A stretch of 64,000 nt of DNA from the NCBI RefSeq assembly GCF_037975245.1, contig NC_092565.1, forward strand, positions 16,657,999 through 16,721,998, read 5' to 3'. The first letter of the stretch is position 1. Each line of letters begins with the position of its first letter. The stretch comes from Apostichopus japonicus (lineage: Eukaryota; Echinodermata; Holothuroidea; Aspidochirotida; Stichopodidae). Under the pieces are notes generated by a model. That model was given only the letters and a program-made list of their open reading frames with translations, was not told where the DNA came from and did not search any database. Of the stretch, positions 21,051 through 34,600 are shown piece by piece. The position numbers were made by a program, and so were the translations under genes.

Positions 21051-22740
21051 AACAAAGACAAACACTAATTTTGCTCCAAGCGACTATCATGTACTGCACT
21101 TTTACACCTTCGCCTAATAAGAAAGTTAATGAACACAGGCTGTATGTACTGAAGTCTCCATATGTTCGTCGGGAAAGATCAGAGGAAAACCACCGTGAAA
21201 AATCGTGATCCTTTATTGACTGCCAACACATCATGTAACTGCACTTGTTATAAAAACAGGCTAATGCAATTTATTCATTCTCTACAACCGGAACTGATGC
21301 CAAAAAAGGTTTACAGAAATATTTGGTGCAAACTAGTAGACAGAAAAAACAATTTGATCCTCTTTTTATCCTCCTTCCTAAATACTCTATTTAATATCTT
21401 TATTATTTCATTCCTTTCCTAGATTAGTACATTCATGCCAAAATACATGGAGGAGGTGAAAAATTGAGAAAGGCTGCTAAGTTACACAGCTTAGCAGTAG
21501 TGGAAGCATATCTCTGGCTTGGACGATGCACATCAGGAATGTGGTTGTAGCTGTTCATGAGAAAAAGTTTCATTTCAACCCATCTCTCTGTCCACTATTG
21601 AAAAAAATCTGGTTGTACAACTTCAGTGAAACTAGGACAGAGATGACCTGTGATGAAGAGACATATAGAGGTGTTCAGGAATGTTATGTTTAAGGTGATT
21701 TAGGGGTCGGTTTAATTAATTCTTTGGAAATGCTTCTTCGTCCACGGACAGAAATGTGGATGTATGCAAACGTGATCATAATTATTGTCAAATATGAAGT
21801 TGGTCATTCGTGGTCGGAGTTTCAGAAATTTCATGTTAATGGACACCTCGGTCTTTTCTTCAACTGTTAGTTCAATTTGTTTTCAAATTATCTTCCTTGT
21901 GAATATTATAAGCTACAATCACCACTTTGTATTTGAGTTAAAATACTTCGCACGAGAATGTGACGTCAAAGGAGGAATGAATAAACCATTAATGGTATCG
22001 TTGGTAACCTGATTATTTTCTTACAGAGCCTTGCTTGGATTTAATAGTTAAATATGTTCGGTTTGCCAGTGCGAAGTGGTAAAATATATTGTTAATTAAA
22101 TTCAAAATACAAATTAATTACCAATAATTAAATAATTAAAGTAGAAAAAGAAATTTTGAAACAGGTCATTCTTATCAACATTAATGTGAACATAGATCTT
22201 TTAAGACCTTCCTATCTAGTTAAAAGAAAAGTAGCTACTGCTACAGGGCTGGCTTTGTAGTAACATAAAAGTTATTGCGAGAGAGGCTTTGATCAAGATT
22301 GTTAGGAGACAGGTAAGTGTATATTTGCCTTAGTACAATCATAGCACGTAACCTATTATTAAGTCAATTTTTGTTCAATTCTTGTTCCGATAGTAAATAC
22401 TGTTCAAGTGATTTTGTTTCCTTCTGTAAAAGTGCTAAACATGGTCTTGTTATTCCCTGTTATAATTCACAGTTGACGTCGAGCAATCAGAGCTTCGGCA
22501 TGTGACGAGGGTAATGTGAAACGTATGTCCTCAAAACTTTAACTTCAGTATTGCATTTCTTATAGAAATTCATCGTATAAATATTTTTGAAATTAATTTA
22601 ACTATTTTGCGAATGTTCATTTACACAAACTTCAATAGTTAGGAGACACAAATAAACTTTCAGTAACATTACTTATGTTGTTTAGTTAATGATTTGCCTT
22701 CCATTATTTGAATGCATTACAACTTTAATTGAGGATAAGG
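21051..22740. other. Featureless AT-rich stretch
   Basis: Short ORFs only. I see no family motif, repeat or RNA gene. Confidence 0.5.
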
Positions 22741-22826
22741 TTGTAAACCCAACAGTATTAACAAGGAAAGTGGTGATTTAACCAGGAATGAGGTGGAAAA
22801 TTCTTTGATATTAACCAGGATAGTAG

Positions 22827-24799
22827 CAGGTGCGTATCCAGGGGGGGGGGCGTTGGGGGCGCGCGCCCCCCGGGTAAGGAAAAAAGGAGAGAAAAGAAGA
22901 GAAGAAAAAAGGGAAAGGAGGGGAAAAAAAGAAAAGGAGGAGAGGAAGGAAGGGAAAAGAAAAAAGAGAGAAAAAAGAGAGAAAAAAGAGAGAAAAAAGA
23001 GAGAAAAAAGAGAAAAGTAGGGAGTAGAAGATAGCCAAGACCTTGGGAAGAAAGAGGAACAGTCATAGTTGAAGCGCTGATCCCTATTATATACACAGGG
23101 TAGCCAGTGACAGATCAAGGATTACGGAGGGGGTATGCGCCTCACCCTACCCCTTACACCGACAACTCCATTTTTGACGTTTTCATTTTTCATCTCTCAC
23201 TAATGTATCTATATAAATACTATATATATTCTATCATAACCCGTGTGTGTGTGTATGGACGCCTTAAACAATTGTACAATTGTGCTATATGGAACCAACT
23301 GTGGCTGGTCTTGAACTCGACCGAGTCGTCGGGGAACATGACGCATTTCGGGAAAGGGGCGACCGCCCCCCCCCCCCCACCCCGAGCAAATTTTCTTTAT
23401 GACATCGCTAGTAATTTCAAAATAGACAATGCTTAGATGCAACTTACAAGGCCTGGGAAGTGTCATTTCCAGCGATCTGGGAGGCATTTTCGGCCAAATT
23501 TTTTCTTGTACGCTTCGCGCCAACTCATGGTGGCGCTTCGCTTAGATAGTTTGCCTACAGGCTTCGCCCCTCTCTTGGCAATTACTCGCTACACGCCTGT
23601 TCGAATTTGTAAAGCAAAGAGCAGATATAACATCATATCAGTGAGCATTGAAATGCATGTTCCACGATGAACAGCCTCAAAAACTGTTTATGTGTGTAGT
23701 TAAAGGCGTAGGAGCCCAATTGGATTTGGGGGCTGTAATGACTTGCCCGAAAAAAGCCCAAAATTTTTCGCGCGCGGAGCGCGCGTTCAACATTTGGATG
23801 CCAATATCATATAACCAAGCATCGGTCATTACATTGCATCGTGTACCGCACGGTCCGTGAAAGTTGCACAGTATACCTCTGGATGCTAATGTAAACAACC
23901 AAATGTCTGATGTAGATGGAGAAAAAGCATACAGATCCATTTATGTCAAAACTCTCTTTTACAGTAGTAATGTCGGCCAAGCTTACAACTTTATTTTAAT
24001 TACCAAGGAGATCATTTTTAAGCTATTCATTGCTATTTATTTTTCTTTCAGTAGGTGCCCGAAAAAATTGGTTGCGGGGGGGGCTGCAGCCCCCGCCTCC
24101 TACTGGACCTACGCCAATGTGTGTAGTGTTCGGTTTCGATATACCTGATATCGGAAATATCTGCTATTTTTCTGTTCCTTCAACCAAGTTTTATAATAGC
24201 CATTATAAGAGGTTGCAATATTTCTACACCAAGAAATTAACTGTGTCGGAATTTTAGAAAATTTCCTCACCAAAATTCTTCATCATACTTTCCTCTACTG
24301 GTGCAATTTGACCTGTCTGTTAGGGGTTCCAGGAGGTTTTTCTATATTGGTTGTCCATAGATTGAATTTTGTGCAACATTATGGGTATGTTTTCAAGTGA
24401 TTTTATTCACGAGAAATCTGAATTTTCAAATTCTCAACAAATAATGGGCTTAAAACCTTCAAAAGTGGGGCTTTCGGATATTGTGGGCCGTCACGTAGAA
24501 TCACCTACAAAAGCAATGATCCATAGGACATGCAATCAGGTCGAACATGATGTGTGACTGGTGACAATCTTCAAAAAGGTTATGGATGGAAAAAAAAAAC
24601 TTTGGGGAAATACTTGGTTCTCAGGCAAAAGTGTACATCTGGTTGCTCATTTTGAGAAGCCCGAGAAGTGCCATTTCCGGTGATCTGGGGGGTATCAAAA
24701 CCAGAAATTTTCTTGTACGCTGCGCGCCAACCGATGGTGGCGCTCCGCTTAGATAGTAATTCGCGCCCCCCGGGTTAGAAAATCCTGGATACGCGCCTG
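22827..24799. mobile_element. 1973-bp non-autonomous TIR DNA element with 5-bp target duplication
   Basis: The left end CAGGTGCGTATCCAGG and the reverse complement of the right end CAGGCGCGTATCCAGG match at 15 of 16 bases. AGTAG is duplicated on both sides (22822-22826 and 24800-24804), and removal restores the junction seen in a neighbouring repeat unit. The interior has G/C runs, a purine tract and no coherent transposase frame. Its right part (about 24240-24770) is an inverted relative of 50690-51250, and 23400-23530 is an inverted relative of 51400-51530. It therefore belongs with, or carries pieces of, the same family as the large element at 50.7-56.4 kb. The termini are hAT-like, but the 5-bp duplication is short for hAT. 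Confidence 0.8.
22875..23025. repeat. Purine-only tract (GAGAAAAAA type)
   Basis: About 145 bp of almost pure purines, rich in AGAGAAAAA units, inside the TIR element. The serine/phenylalanine-rich frames on the other strand are artefacts of it. Confidence 0.95.
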
Positions 24800-25134
24800 A
24801 GTAGTCACATCAATCATTTAATTATCCAGGAAAGAGGTGAAACGTTCTATGATATTAACCAGGATAGTATAGGCACCAACCAGGAAACGTTGGTTAATTT
24901 AACCAGAAAAGAGGTGGAATACGTTTGATATTAACCAGGATAGTAGTCACATCCATCCTGAAATGTTGGTTGATTTAACCAGGAAGGAGATGAAATACCC
25001 AGTGATATTAACCAGCATAGTGGTAAAATTTAACCAGGAATCCTGGTTATTTCTACCACGATTTTGTAAAAATCTCATTCACCAAACCTGGTCTAAACAA
25101 CCAGGATATGGAGGGTGGCATATAAACGCAGCCC

Positions 25135-25174
25135 CTGGTGAAAATTTCACCAGTTTCTGGTGAACTTTCACCAG
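25135..25174. repeat. Two back-to-back CTGGTGAA/TTCACCAG palindromes
   Basis: CTGGTGAAAATTTCACCAG (25135-25153) and CTGGTGAACTTTCACCAG (25157-25174) are near-perfect palindromes, followed by TTTTTCAGAGTGTA. This looks like the terminal region of a small DNA element. The opposite end was not found. Confidence 0.7.
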
Positions 25175-25179
25175 GTTGT

Positions 25180-28100
25180 TTTTCAGAGTGTATACCTGAA
25201 AAATATTACTTTTCGGATTTCGGACGTAAACAATGGGAAAGTCTTCCTTATAATAAGTAACCGAAAACCTATGTTACGTACAGTACACGTATCGTAAATA
25301 ACACAAGTTTCAACTTTATTAGAATTAATCAATGTGAAAGGATTATTATTTATTGGAGCTGAAGTACAGCATTTACAAAGTACACAGAACATAAATTCAA
25401 AATACTGATGTTCCATGTACAAACATAAGTATATAATAAAATAAGCAGTTTAAAGAGTTCAGGAAGCCAATATAAATCCAGAAGAAGAAAAAAGGAATGC
25501 AACACAAGGTAGAAGTGACGTTTGCATGGTATAAAAACAAAGAATTAAGGCTATTGAGGCACATTTTGAAGATTGCACACTTAGTTCTAAGACATCTAAG
25601 AGAACTGTAGTTTTGGACTGCATGTGTAGTACCTCCATGAGAGTTAAACCCTACCCAGCTTCCATTTCTTAGCTGGGTCGTATAATTTCGTGATTATCAC
25701 GGCTTAAATATCTTGCCTGCAACAGTCCCATCAAACTTAACTCCCCCGGGCAACCTGCAAGGCTTGTTGTTCAAAACAACACATGAAAACATTAGTCCCT
25801 ATATGTGACAACATTCATAAAGTCCAGGTGAAATGACACTGAGCCAACTAGTCAACCCCACAGCATTAATTAAACAAAAACAAAGCAATTTGAATTTCAC
25901 TAGTTGACGTTTATTATGGGTTCAAGCAGAATTACTGGGTATCAGGCCAGTAATATGACAAAGATATCTTTTACTCAAGATATGAATAGATGAACAACAG
26001 ATGAATTACACTATCTTTTGTTTTATACGCAATTAAATCAACATAGAAGGGCGGTGGAAACTACTTAAATGTGACCGTTACTCTAGTACCTGGAAAAATA
26101 ACAGATAAGAGGAAAACATATCAGTATCTGACAACATAAAATTTCAATCAACAATCCTGACATAATACATATTAATGTTATTTTATGCACACTTACTATT
26201 AAAGGTAATTCAAGGTTGATTGTACCAATAAGGGAAAGTTGTTTTTGGTAATTTAACCTCAATGGAATACTATTTAAAGTAAACATCAAACAAAACAATT
26301 AGTTCCCGACATTTTAGCAGATCTCCAAATAACACTACTTGAAGAGTATTTTCTCCATGCAAATTTACCCATATTTAGGTCTGGTTGCACAGTTAGGGCA
26401 GATCCAGAGCCAAATACAATTGAGATCCCTAAACATCATACTTGAGCCTAGCTCAAGGTCAAGCCAAGATACAGGGATGAAATCTCCGCTCTTAATTTAG
26501 AGTAATAGTGCAAGGCAACAATAAAATAACCCAACTAAATTTGACAATGCAATTCGTATGACCTATCTGGAGCTAAAACAAACTAATCTTACGAACACAA
26601 CTAAATTACCCTTTGGCCAATACGGCAACATCTTGTGAAACCCAACTTAGTTACCCTTCGGACAACCAGTGGTCAGCCAAACGATAACATCAGAAAAAGG
26701 GGTTGAAGAATATACTTCCAGTAAACACATAATCTCAATATTACAGGGACACCAAACTACTGTAGCATGACCATGTCAAGGTCACAATACAAGAAATCCT
26801 AAAAATGTCATAAAACATCATACTTGGAAAATTCATACACCATAAATACGTATATAATCTTAAACAAGACTATCCTAGCGAAGCCTAGCTAACATGGATG
26901 TAAATATGGCAAAGTAAGGAGGATACCAAGTATGATAACGGCCCTGGGGAATGGGAAAGCCTGGGCCAAAGCTTTATGATAGAAGCCAACAAATAATGAT
27001 CAGCACCATCAAAAATACAGTTCAAATCCCAGATCCCATTGCTTATAACTAATAAGCTTTTAATAATCAATAAAATATTAATTATCTGCTTTTCAGGAAC
27101 AATACAACTAAAATTATTTAGATATCTAGCTATCCCACACACTCTAGCCTGATTAACGAGAGCGCGACCATTTTGGATGAGTCAACACCAAGAAGAGGAA
27201 GAAAGAGGGCGCCTAACCACGATTAAATATTATGTAACAGTGGGGAAACCTGACCTGGCAGTAGCAGCGTTATTTGAACGTTAAAATGATAACTCTTCCA
27301 TAACAATGCTTCATTGATATATTAAATTCATCCATGATCTTAAAAACCCGATATAAATATGAATCACAAGTATGCAGGCTAAATCATAAATTTCAAGCCT
27401 AATGTCACAAATCACATATGTATACTGTGTCCCAATCCTATTGACACCACCCACTGAAGGCTATCCTAACAAGTTGATGAATTAACGATCTTTCAGAGGA
27501 TTTTCCCTGCATTATTACCAAAGAAAATATAATCAATCTACAGAAAACACATGAATACAAAGTAAAAATAAGTATATACCCTGCATTCCTGGCAGAAATA
27601 GCCGCAAAATTCAACAGAACTGACAAAATTTACGTTTAAAAGGCAGAGGAAAATAACACGTCTTCACTCAATCAGAGCAAGGACCAGAGAGAGAGAGAGC
27701 ATGACAGAACAGAGATGGTGAAAAGAGGGGCAAACAGGGTCATGTGACAGGATGCAGATGAAATCAAGTTAATAAAAACAAAGAGAGTCCTTGTTCTAGA
27801 CAGGGATCATAAATATTGAAGAGCTCTAAGCTCCTCCCCTATGTGAAGGGTGTTAAAGTCACATCCCTACACAGGTTTACATTTAATCCAACAATTTATT
27901 ACGTAGAGAGAGGAATGCTGGTTTGAAGTTATTATGTGTTACTATGTGCCACTCGGTGACAGCTCCTGGTTAGAATGCAATCATCATTCCCTTATAACTG
28001 TTCTGTGAAATGAATCAATCTTTTGTCTAAATTTTGATCAAGAGTGCAATCATTCCACACCTCTGCCATTGCACTTCATACGCTCTAGAATAAGATCGGT

Positions 28101-28450
28101 CGGTATTGTAGGCACTAACGTTCACGTGGCAAACAACAACTGCGCAATGTAGTAGCAGGTAACGTTCACATGCCAGGTAAAAATGGTAGTCCATCATCTA
28201 CTCAAATAGTTTAACTTATTGTAGGTGCTACCGAATTAACTTGTCTTTTTTTTTAAAGAGACCTAAATAGAACCGATGTAATACGTGTTTAATTAAACGT
28301 TATTTACAAAGTGGTACCATAAATAGACGTTTGGGGTTAAACCTCATGCTTCCCCGTTGCGTGCATGGTTGCCTTTTTTATTGTTACGAGCACAACAATA
28401 AGGAAGTTCCGCTTAAGGCTTCGTTGATTTCATTCAAAATTTCATTCGAA
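25180..28450. other. Intergenic stretch upstream of gene 2
   Basis: No ORF here resembles a known family and none has splice context. I see no transposon ends. AG-rich and AT-rich patches occur around 27680-27720. Confidence 0.5.
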
Positions 28451-28456
28451 ATTGTG

Positions 28457-28463
28457 TATAAAT
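28457..28463 (+). promoter_or_regulatory. Candidate TATA box of gene 2
   Basis: TATAAAT lies 85 bp upstream of the ATG of the signal peptide exon, a plausible distance for a short 5' UTR. In this AT-rich sequence it could be chance. Confidence 0.35.
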
Positions 28464-28547
28464 CAGTACAACGATACCATATAACGACAGTATGCAGATA
28501 AGAGTCCATGCCAAGTAAGTTTATTACAGCCTTTAGTGATAAGAAAT

Positions 28548-28635
28548 ATGTTGAATCTGTGTTACTTCCTTGTGGCCAGTTCCCTGCTGGCCAAAAATGG
28601 AGTATTTGCAACCCAGGATAATTGTCCACTCTCAG
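28548..28635 (+). CDS. Gene 2 exon 1: signal peptide
   Basis: ATG followed by a classical secretory leader (MLNLCYFLVASSLLA) and then a polar stretch ending DNCPLS. The donor is CTCAG/GTAAGT and one base is carried over. I chose this ATG because it alone gives a hydrophobic leader and joins in frame to the N-cap exon. Confidence 0.8.
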
Positions 28636-31600
28636 GTAAGTTGTGATTGCTAAATTGCTTTCTCAGTTTTGTCCAGTGGCTTTATCAGCTAATAGAAATC
28701 GTCCTCGTGCATTTTGCTAAAATAATCAGCATAACGTTCCATCACGACACAAATTGTGTTATATCGAAGATGGCGTCAGATCCAAAATGCAGACGATAAT
28801 GTTTAAATTAGTCCGTTCTTTTATGAATCCTTATACGAAAACATGGTATTATAATATCAACAAGAGAACCCCGTTGAAAGACATTCAACACCACCTGTCT
28901 TTTTAAATCGTTTGCTTTGTAAACATGTTATGATTTTGAGGCCATAAAGATCGTATATATTTTCCCATTGAATTTTGAGTTGCATCTAATGAGTTTACCT
29001 AATGATACGTGTGTGTTAGACAAAATATATTGTCCAGCCACTTTAATACATGATACCAGGTAGTTTAAGTGGTACTTACTCGATAATTATAAGAGGTATA
29101 GAAATAAAACAAATCCAAATTCACCGTGTGCTTGAATTAAAAGAGAATGCAGGATCAAACGGGGGAGAAGTCAACGCCTAATGAATGTAAGAACTCGGCT
29201 GGGTACTATGTGAAACCATTTACAGGTGGGCTCGATATGAGGGTCTAAGAAGAGGTGAAATGCGTGCAGGAAAAATTTCAAAAGTTAGAAGACCATTTAA
29301 CATTAAGAAAGAAAGCACGTCTAAAGACACTTACTTCATAATATTTATGCAAACCAACATACTTTCATCGTAGTTCGTCAAGGTGAGTAAGGAATGAACC
29401 ATTGTAGTGAAATATTTGATGCTAACTCGGGTTCTTCTACAACAGATCTCTAAATTTCTAAATATTATTCAATTTTATATTCCGTAGACGTTCCGGCCTG
29501 TGGTCCAAATGGTGTCTGCGATTGCTCTTTATTTATGGGTCAAGTCATCAATTGCAGTCATATAGGTTTGGTTTCCTTGCCTTCAAATATCTCATCGGAC
29601 GCTTTGGAAATGTGAGTACATGTGAAGGGTTAATAATTGTATCATTTATTATCGAAGGACTTTCTTATCTGGAAATATAGGTAGGGTTGTTCAGTAAATG
29701 TACAGTGGTTAAGACGTTATTTACAGAAAGGTAACAGTGGTTTAATTTCGAAACCTTTTTCTTTTGTTAAATAAAGTATCATTGAAATGTAATATCTATA
29801 ACTACAGTTACGGCAACATCAGTTACAAAATATTTCAAACTTATGCATTTCGTTGTTTTTTGTAATAGGATTTAAATCTTTCGTTGTAGTTTTTTTTCCA
29901 GATTATCCACTTTGTTTTGGCAGTGAAGGACAAAAAGGGACGAGATTGCAACTACAAGCTCCCCCTGGTTGTTACTTTGCACCCAAATCTTCCTCCTCTT
30001 CAGCAAATCACCTCTAACAACCACAACATTCCCCTCACTTCAGATAGACTCCAACGAGCCGTCCCTGCAAAACCCACCATCGCCTACAGACGTCCACGCA
30101 AACTACGAGACCTTCTTGTGCGTGCTGCTGTTCCACCTCTAACTTCTAACCCTCCACCCATTCAGCATGGTACTTTCAAATGTGATCATACTTCAAGATG
30201 CATCATCTGCAGCCACCACATTGTTGAATCTAATTCCATCACCAGCCACAGCATGAAACTCACACACAAGACTAAGGGTCACATCACTTGCACAACCACT
30301 AATGTCATCTATCTGATATCTTGTAGAGTTTGCGGCATCCAGTATTTTGGCGAAACCAAAACCACCACTAAGAAGCGATTTTATGGTCACAGATCCACAG
30401 TCAACACCATGAAGACTGAGACCCAGTTGTAGAACAATTTAACCTTCCCAACCATACCATTAACGCCATGTCCCTGCAGGCGATTGAATCCTGAGGTAGC
30501 CGCCCTGACTTGTACGAATCAGCAGAGAGAGGCTGTGGATGCAACGTCTTCGCACCATTCAACCTCATGGGCTCAATATTCAGGAAGGAAATGACTAACA
30601 TTTCTTCTGTCCCCTCCCCCTCCATCTCCACTTGTTCCCCCATCACTTCTCTTCTCACAGCTCTCTTCCACCCCTTTTTCTCCACACCTTTCTGTCTTTG
30701 TCCTTCTCCAGTTTATTCCCCACCCGCTTCCCTTAATCCTCTCTTTGTCCCTCCACTGTAAATCTCCTACCTCTCCTCTTCCCCTGTTGCTTTCTTCTCT
30801 CCATCCCTTGTCTACTAATCCCCATACATCTATCTCTTTGTGTTCACCATGCTCATTAATCTGTCTGTATTCTGTGCGTGTTTTTGTCCCTTCTGTTACT
30901 GTTACTTGTCTTTAAGCCTCTGAAGAAGATCCTGCTAGGATCGAAACGTCAGGCCAACTTACTTTTTCACTTTCTATCACACAGGCTCTCTAGTGGATAA
31001 GCAGTTTGCTAACAGTTTTATTTTTTTATGTTGTATTTTTTCACGGAACTGAGTGCTCAGTGAAATGATCTAATGCAAACAGAAAATTTAGATGTTGGTT
31101 AAGAATTTGTTTTCATTAGACTATGGTAGTACATCCAATCGGATACAAATAGCAGATATGGAATTCATTTTGCTTACTTGTTATCTTGTGTATAAATACT
31201 TAATAGTTTCCACTAATTATAGTAAACCAGATAGAAAAAAGAAACAATGAAAAACTGTGATTGGGTTGAGATTGATTACTCAAGATCCGTAGTTGTCAAC
31301 CACCCATCTGATATACTACAATTAATTGTATTGTTTGTGTTTACTCCTGTTTCCAACAGAGACTTCTCCTATAATAATATTGAGTGCGTTCCAACTAATT
31401 TCTTTGAACGCTTTACCAGACTAATGGGCTTGTGAGTAGTTCGTTCAGCTTTTCCGTTCTTTCATTGATCAACTCTCATAGACAATTCGTGATTTTTGTC
31501 TAAACTTATTTTTAAATTATGAGCATTTATTGTAGAGATTGTGTATATATATGTATGTCTGCCTGCATGTATATGTATGTGTACACGTATTTGCGCACTT

Positions 31601-34600
31601 ATTGCTCATGCTGGGTTTGATTTTGAAGTTACTAGCTATCTTGCTGCTCTTGAACTTGATTGTGCATACATACTTTCAATAAGAATAGAGAGACCGATTA
31701 AAGTCGACACACATATATATCAATTAATATCGGTATATGTCCACTTTAATCGGTATATATGAACTGAAAACGGTATATGCCAATCTAATAGACAAAATAC
31801 AGATTTAAATTGACTCATACCAGTTTCAACTGACGTATCAACGATTTACCTCTGTATTTGATATCAACCATGTATCGAATGATTGACAGCTCTATTGTAT
31901 ACATCGAGATATTTAAAATTCCGTTGCAGAAGGCGTGTGACCTTCAATGTTTTTTCTTGTTATGTTTACCGGCATGTGTTCAGACATTGATAACTGCAGA
32001 ACTATGAATCTATTTAAACTGGTGTATGCAGACTGGTAGGAATTGCCTGTAGGAAGAATTTGATACATTGTCCTCATAGTTCACATTTTTCTCTTTCTAA
32101 CCATGTGTATATGACGGATAAACGATATTTAAAACTTGTATAATTTATAAGAAATTTCATTGAAAATTTAAGGAAGAAAGTAATCTGTATTCAAACACGG
32201 TTATTTTTGTGATTACTGTAGGAACTGTATGGAGCATTGTTTATGTCGCAATCTGCATTTGCGAAGGTGACGTCACGTTCTCTACTGTTCAAAGTATATT
32301 TGAAATATTCATCCTAAACGATTAAAATATCGTTTCTCTGTCAAACACAACATTAGCGGTCTCATATTTTGAAAACATGTTTGGACAATTATTTATCGTT
32401 TTTTTAAGGAAACTTCTAAGGGCTATACCAGACAATTCTTTTAAATGAACATATACCGATACTGGTATATGTCGATTTAAATCGGTATATGCCAGATTTT
32501 AACTGGTATAGATATCCAATGAACTTTTTATATCAACAAATGCACCATTATACCAGTTTCGCTTGTGTGTCATATGCGTCAGCAACTGCTGATGGTTTTT
32601 TTTGTAGACGCATTCAAACTGCAATCCATTGGGAGATGTTGTGATAGTTATTTGGCTGTTCCCCAAAACAAATACAGTCCCCTTCACTACAGATTGATTA
32701 TACGGAATAGTTTTTGTACAATAAGGAGGTTATGAGCTATACCGGGAACAGGAAGTTAGCTTTCTAGTTTGCCATCTATAGCGGCAACGATGGTGTCAAT
32801 GACATAAACATTTACTATTCAGCTGTCAATATAACGGTTGTATAACATTGATTGAATCCTTACACATTTCAAGTTCGTTGCCGTGAGCAAAAACAATGGA
32901 AATATCGCTCAAAGAAACGAAGCATAGTCTCTGATGTTAGCAAATACTAGTTTGGGAGGTGTCAACGAAATTCAACTGTGACAGAAAGGTGCGGAATGCT
33001 TAAAGGAAAGAATGAAAATATCATGTGACCTAAAAGCAAATGAAAGTAAATTGTTTGTCAGTGTAGATGTTTCTTTACTTTTTACAGGGCGTTCGAGCAT
33101 AACAATATAAGACGGTCATTCCATCTCCCCCCCAATCTTAAGCGGTTGTAAGCAGAAATATTTTTCTTTACGTAACATTTATTTAAAGAAATTGTCAGTT
33201 TTTCTTTAATTTTTACATATCGGAAAAAAATGTATAATGATTTAATGTCTGAAAATAATTTTAGTTTCACTTTTATAACGGGAAGGACGGTAAATATAAT
33301 CTTAACCTTAATCATGTTTATATTTGAAGTAATTAAGCAACAAGGTTACGCTAATTCCTTCACGCTACTTATGTAAAAACTTAATAGTGGCAAAGGAACA
33401 CAGCATGAAGAAAAGTGAACACATTTAACTGAGTTTCAGTGTAGATAAATGGTGCATCTATTTTTTAATATACTTGCAACTTCTTTCATCTACACAGTTA
33501 CATAGCACTAAACTCACTCGAAGAGTTAGACAATTTCTTCACTCATTGTGATAAACTACAACGCATGTAAGTCTAGTATTCGTAAGTGTGAATGCGTGTA
33601 GGTGTGTGTGCGCGTATTTGTGCGCGTGAGTGCATGTGTGTGTGGGTGCACTAATGTGTTCCTTAATAAAAGCATTGTTTGAACGAATGTCTCAAATTTG
33701 ATTTGAGAATATTCGATTATTATAATTATCTTATTATTTTATAATTAAACAGAAATGTCAACGTGTTTTATAATTCTGAAAGAAATGTTGCCATTTTAGC
33801 ATATGTAAACATTTTGAGATCACTGTGTAGAATCTCCATTAGGGTAGACGGTACTGCATGAGAAAATAACTTAATGAAAGTGTGAAGTACACTTATATAT
33901 ATATTTTTTTTCAAAATTTTATTTCAACATTCTTTCGTTGCAAAAATTATAATTTCAACATTCTTACGTTGCATAAATTATAAAGGAACATAACATGAAA
34001 ATAATTTATACGATTGATGATGTCTTTACGAAAATAAGAGATTGCATTTCTTAAATGCATTATGTATAGTATTATAGGAAATATATATATTTCTTGACAG
34101 TTATACATTGCACAACTTATATGATCTATGTTTTACCTTGTAGTCAACTGCAAGGCAATCAGCTGCACAACATTACCGAAGACGTATTTCAAAGATGCAC
34201 CAATCTCACAGAGATGTACGTTGCCTATTTAACAACTTTTTAAGAATTTACATAATATGATACCCACTGATCAAATGGCATTCAAATTTCTTTCCTGGTT
34301 TTGTTAATTTGTGTTATTATAATGGTACAGTATTTTATGGATGACAGATTAATGTATACAGAATGGACAAAGACTGGGCAGTCGCCGTTTCAAATTCGTA
34401 CATAAAACATTATGATTTAGTGCTACAGAGATGTATGTTGTAAAACTTACTGATACACAGTCATCAGTCGGACGTTTAACCAGGATGCAAAACGCATAGA
34501 GGTTTCGATGGCTTCATTGCATTAGACTTCTGCTTGTACACCAGAAGGAGCTGTTACAATATAAATGTCCCGAACCCTTATGTTGATGTACAATTACAGT

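Larger units (their letters stand above)
22741..25050. repeat. Degenerate TTAACCAGGA tandem repeat, split by an insertion
   Basis: Units of roughly 75-100 bp contain TTTAACCAGGAA, AGGAGGTGGAA and GATATTAACCAGGATAGTAG. They occur before (22741-22826) and after (24800-25050) the inserted element. One downstream unit (about 24930-24960) shows the same junction uninterrupted, TTAACCAGGATAGTAGTCAC, which serves as an empty site. Confidence 0.8.

Noticed and set aside
22717-23118. Ser/Phe/Leu-rich ORFs around 22.7-23.1 kb
   Set aside because: They follow the purine tract inside the TIR element on either strand.
30401-30761. ORFs on both strands downstream of the GIY-YIG frame
   Set aside because: They are frameshifted remains and the pyrimidine-rich 3' UTR of the Penelope-like element.
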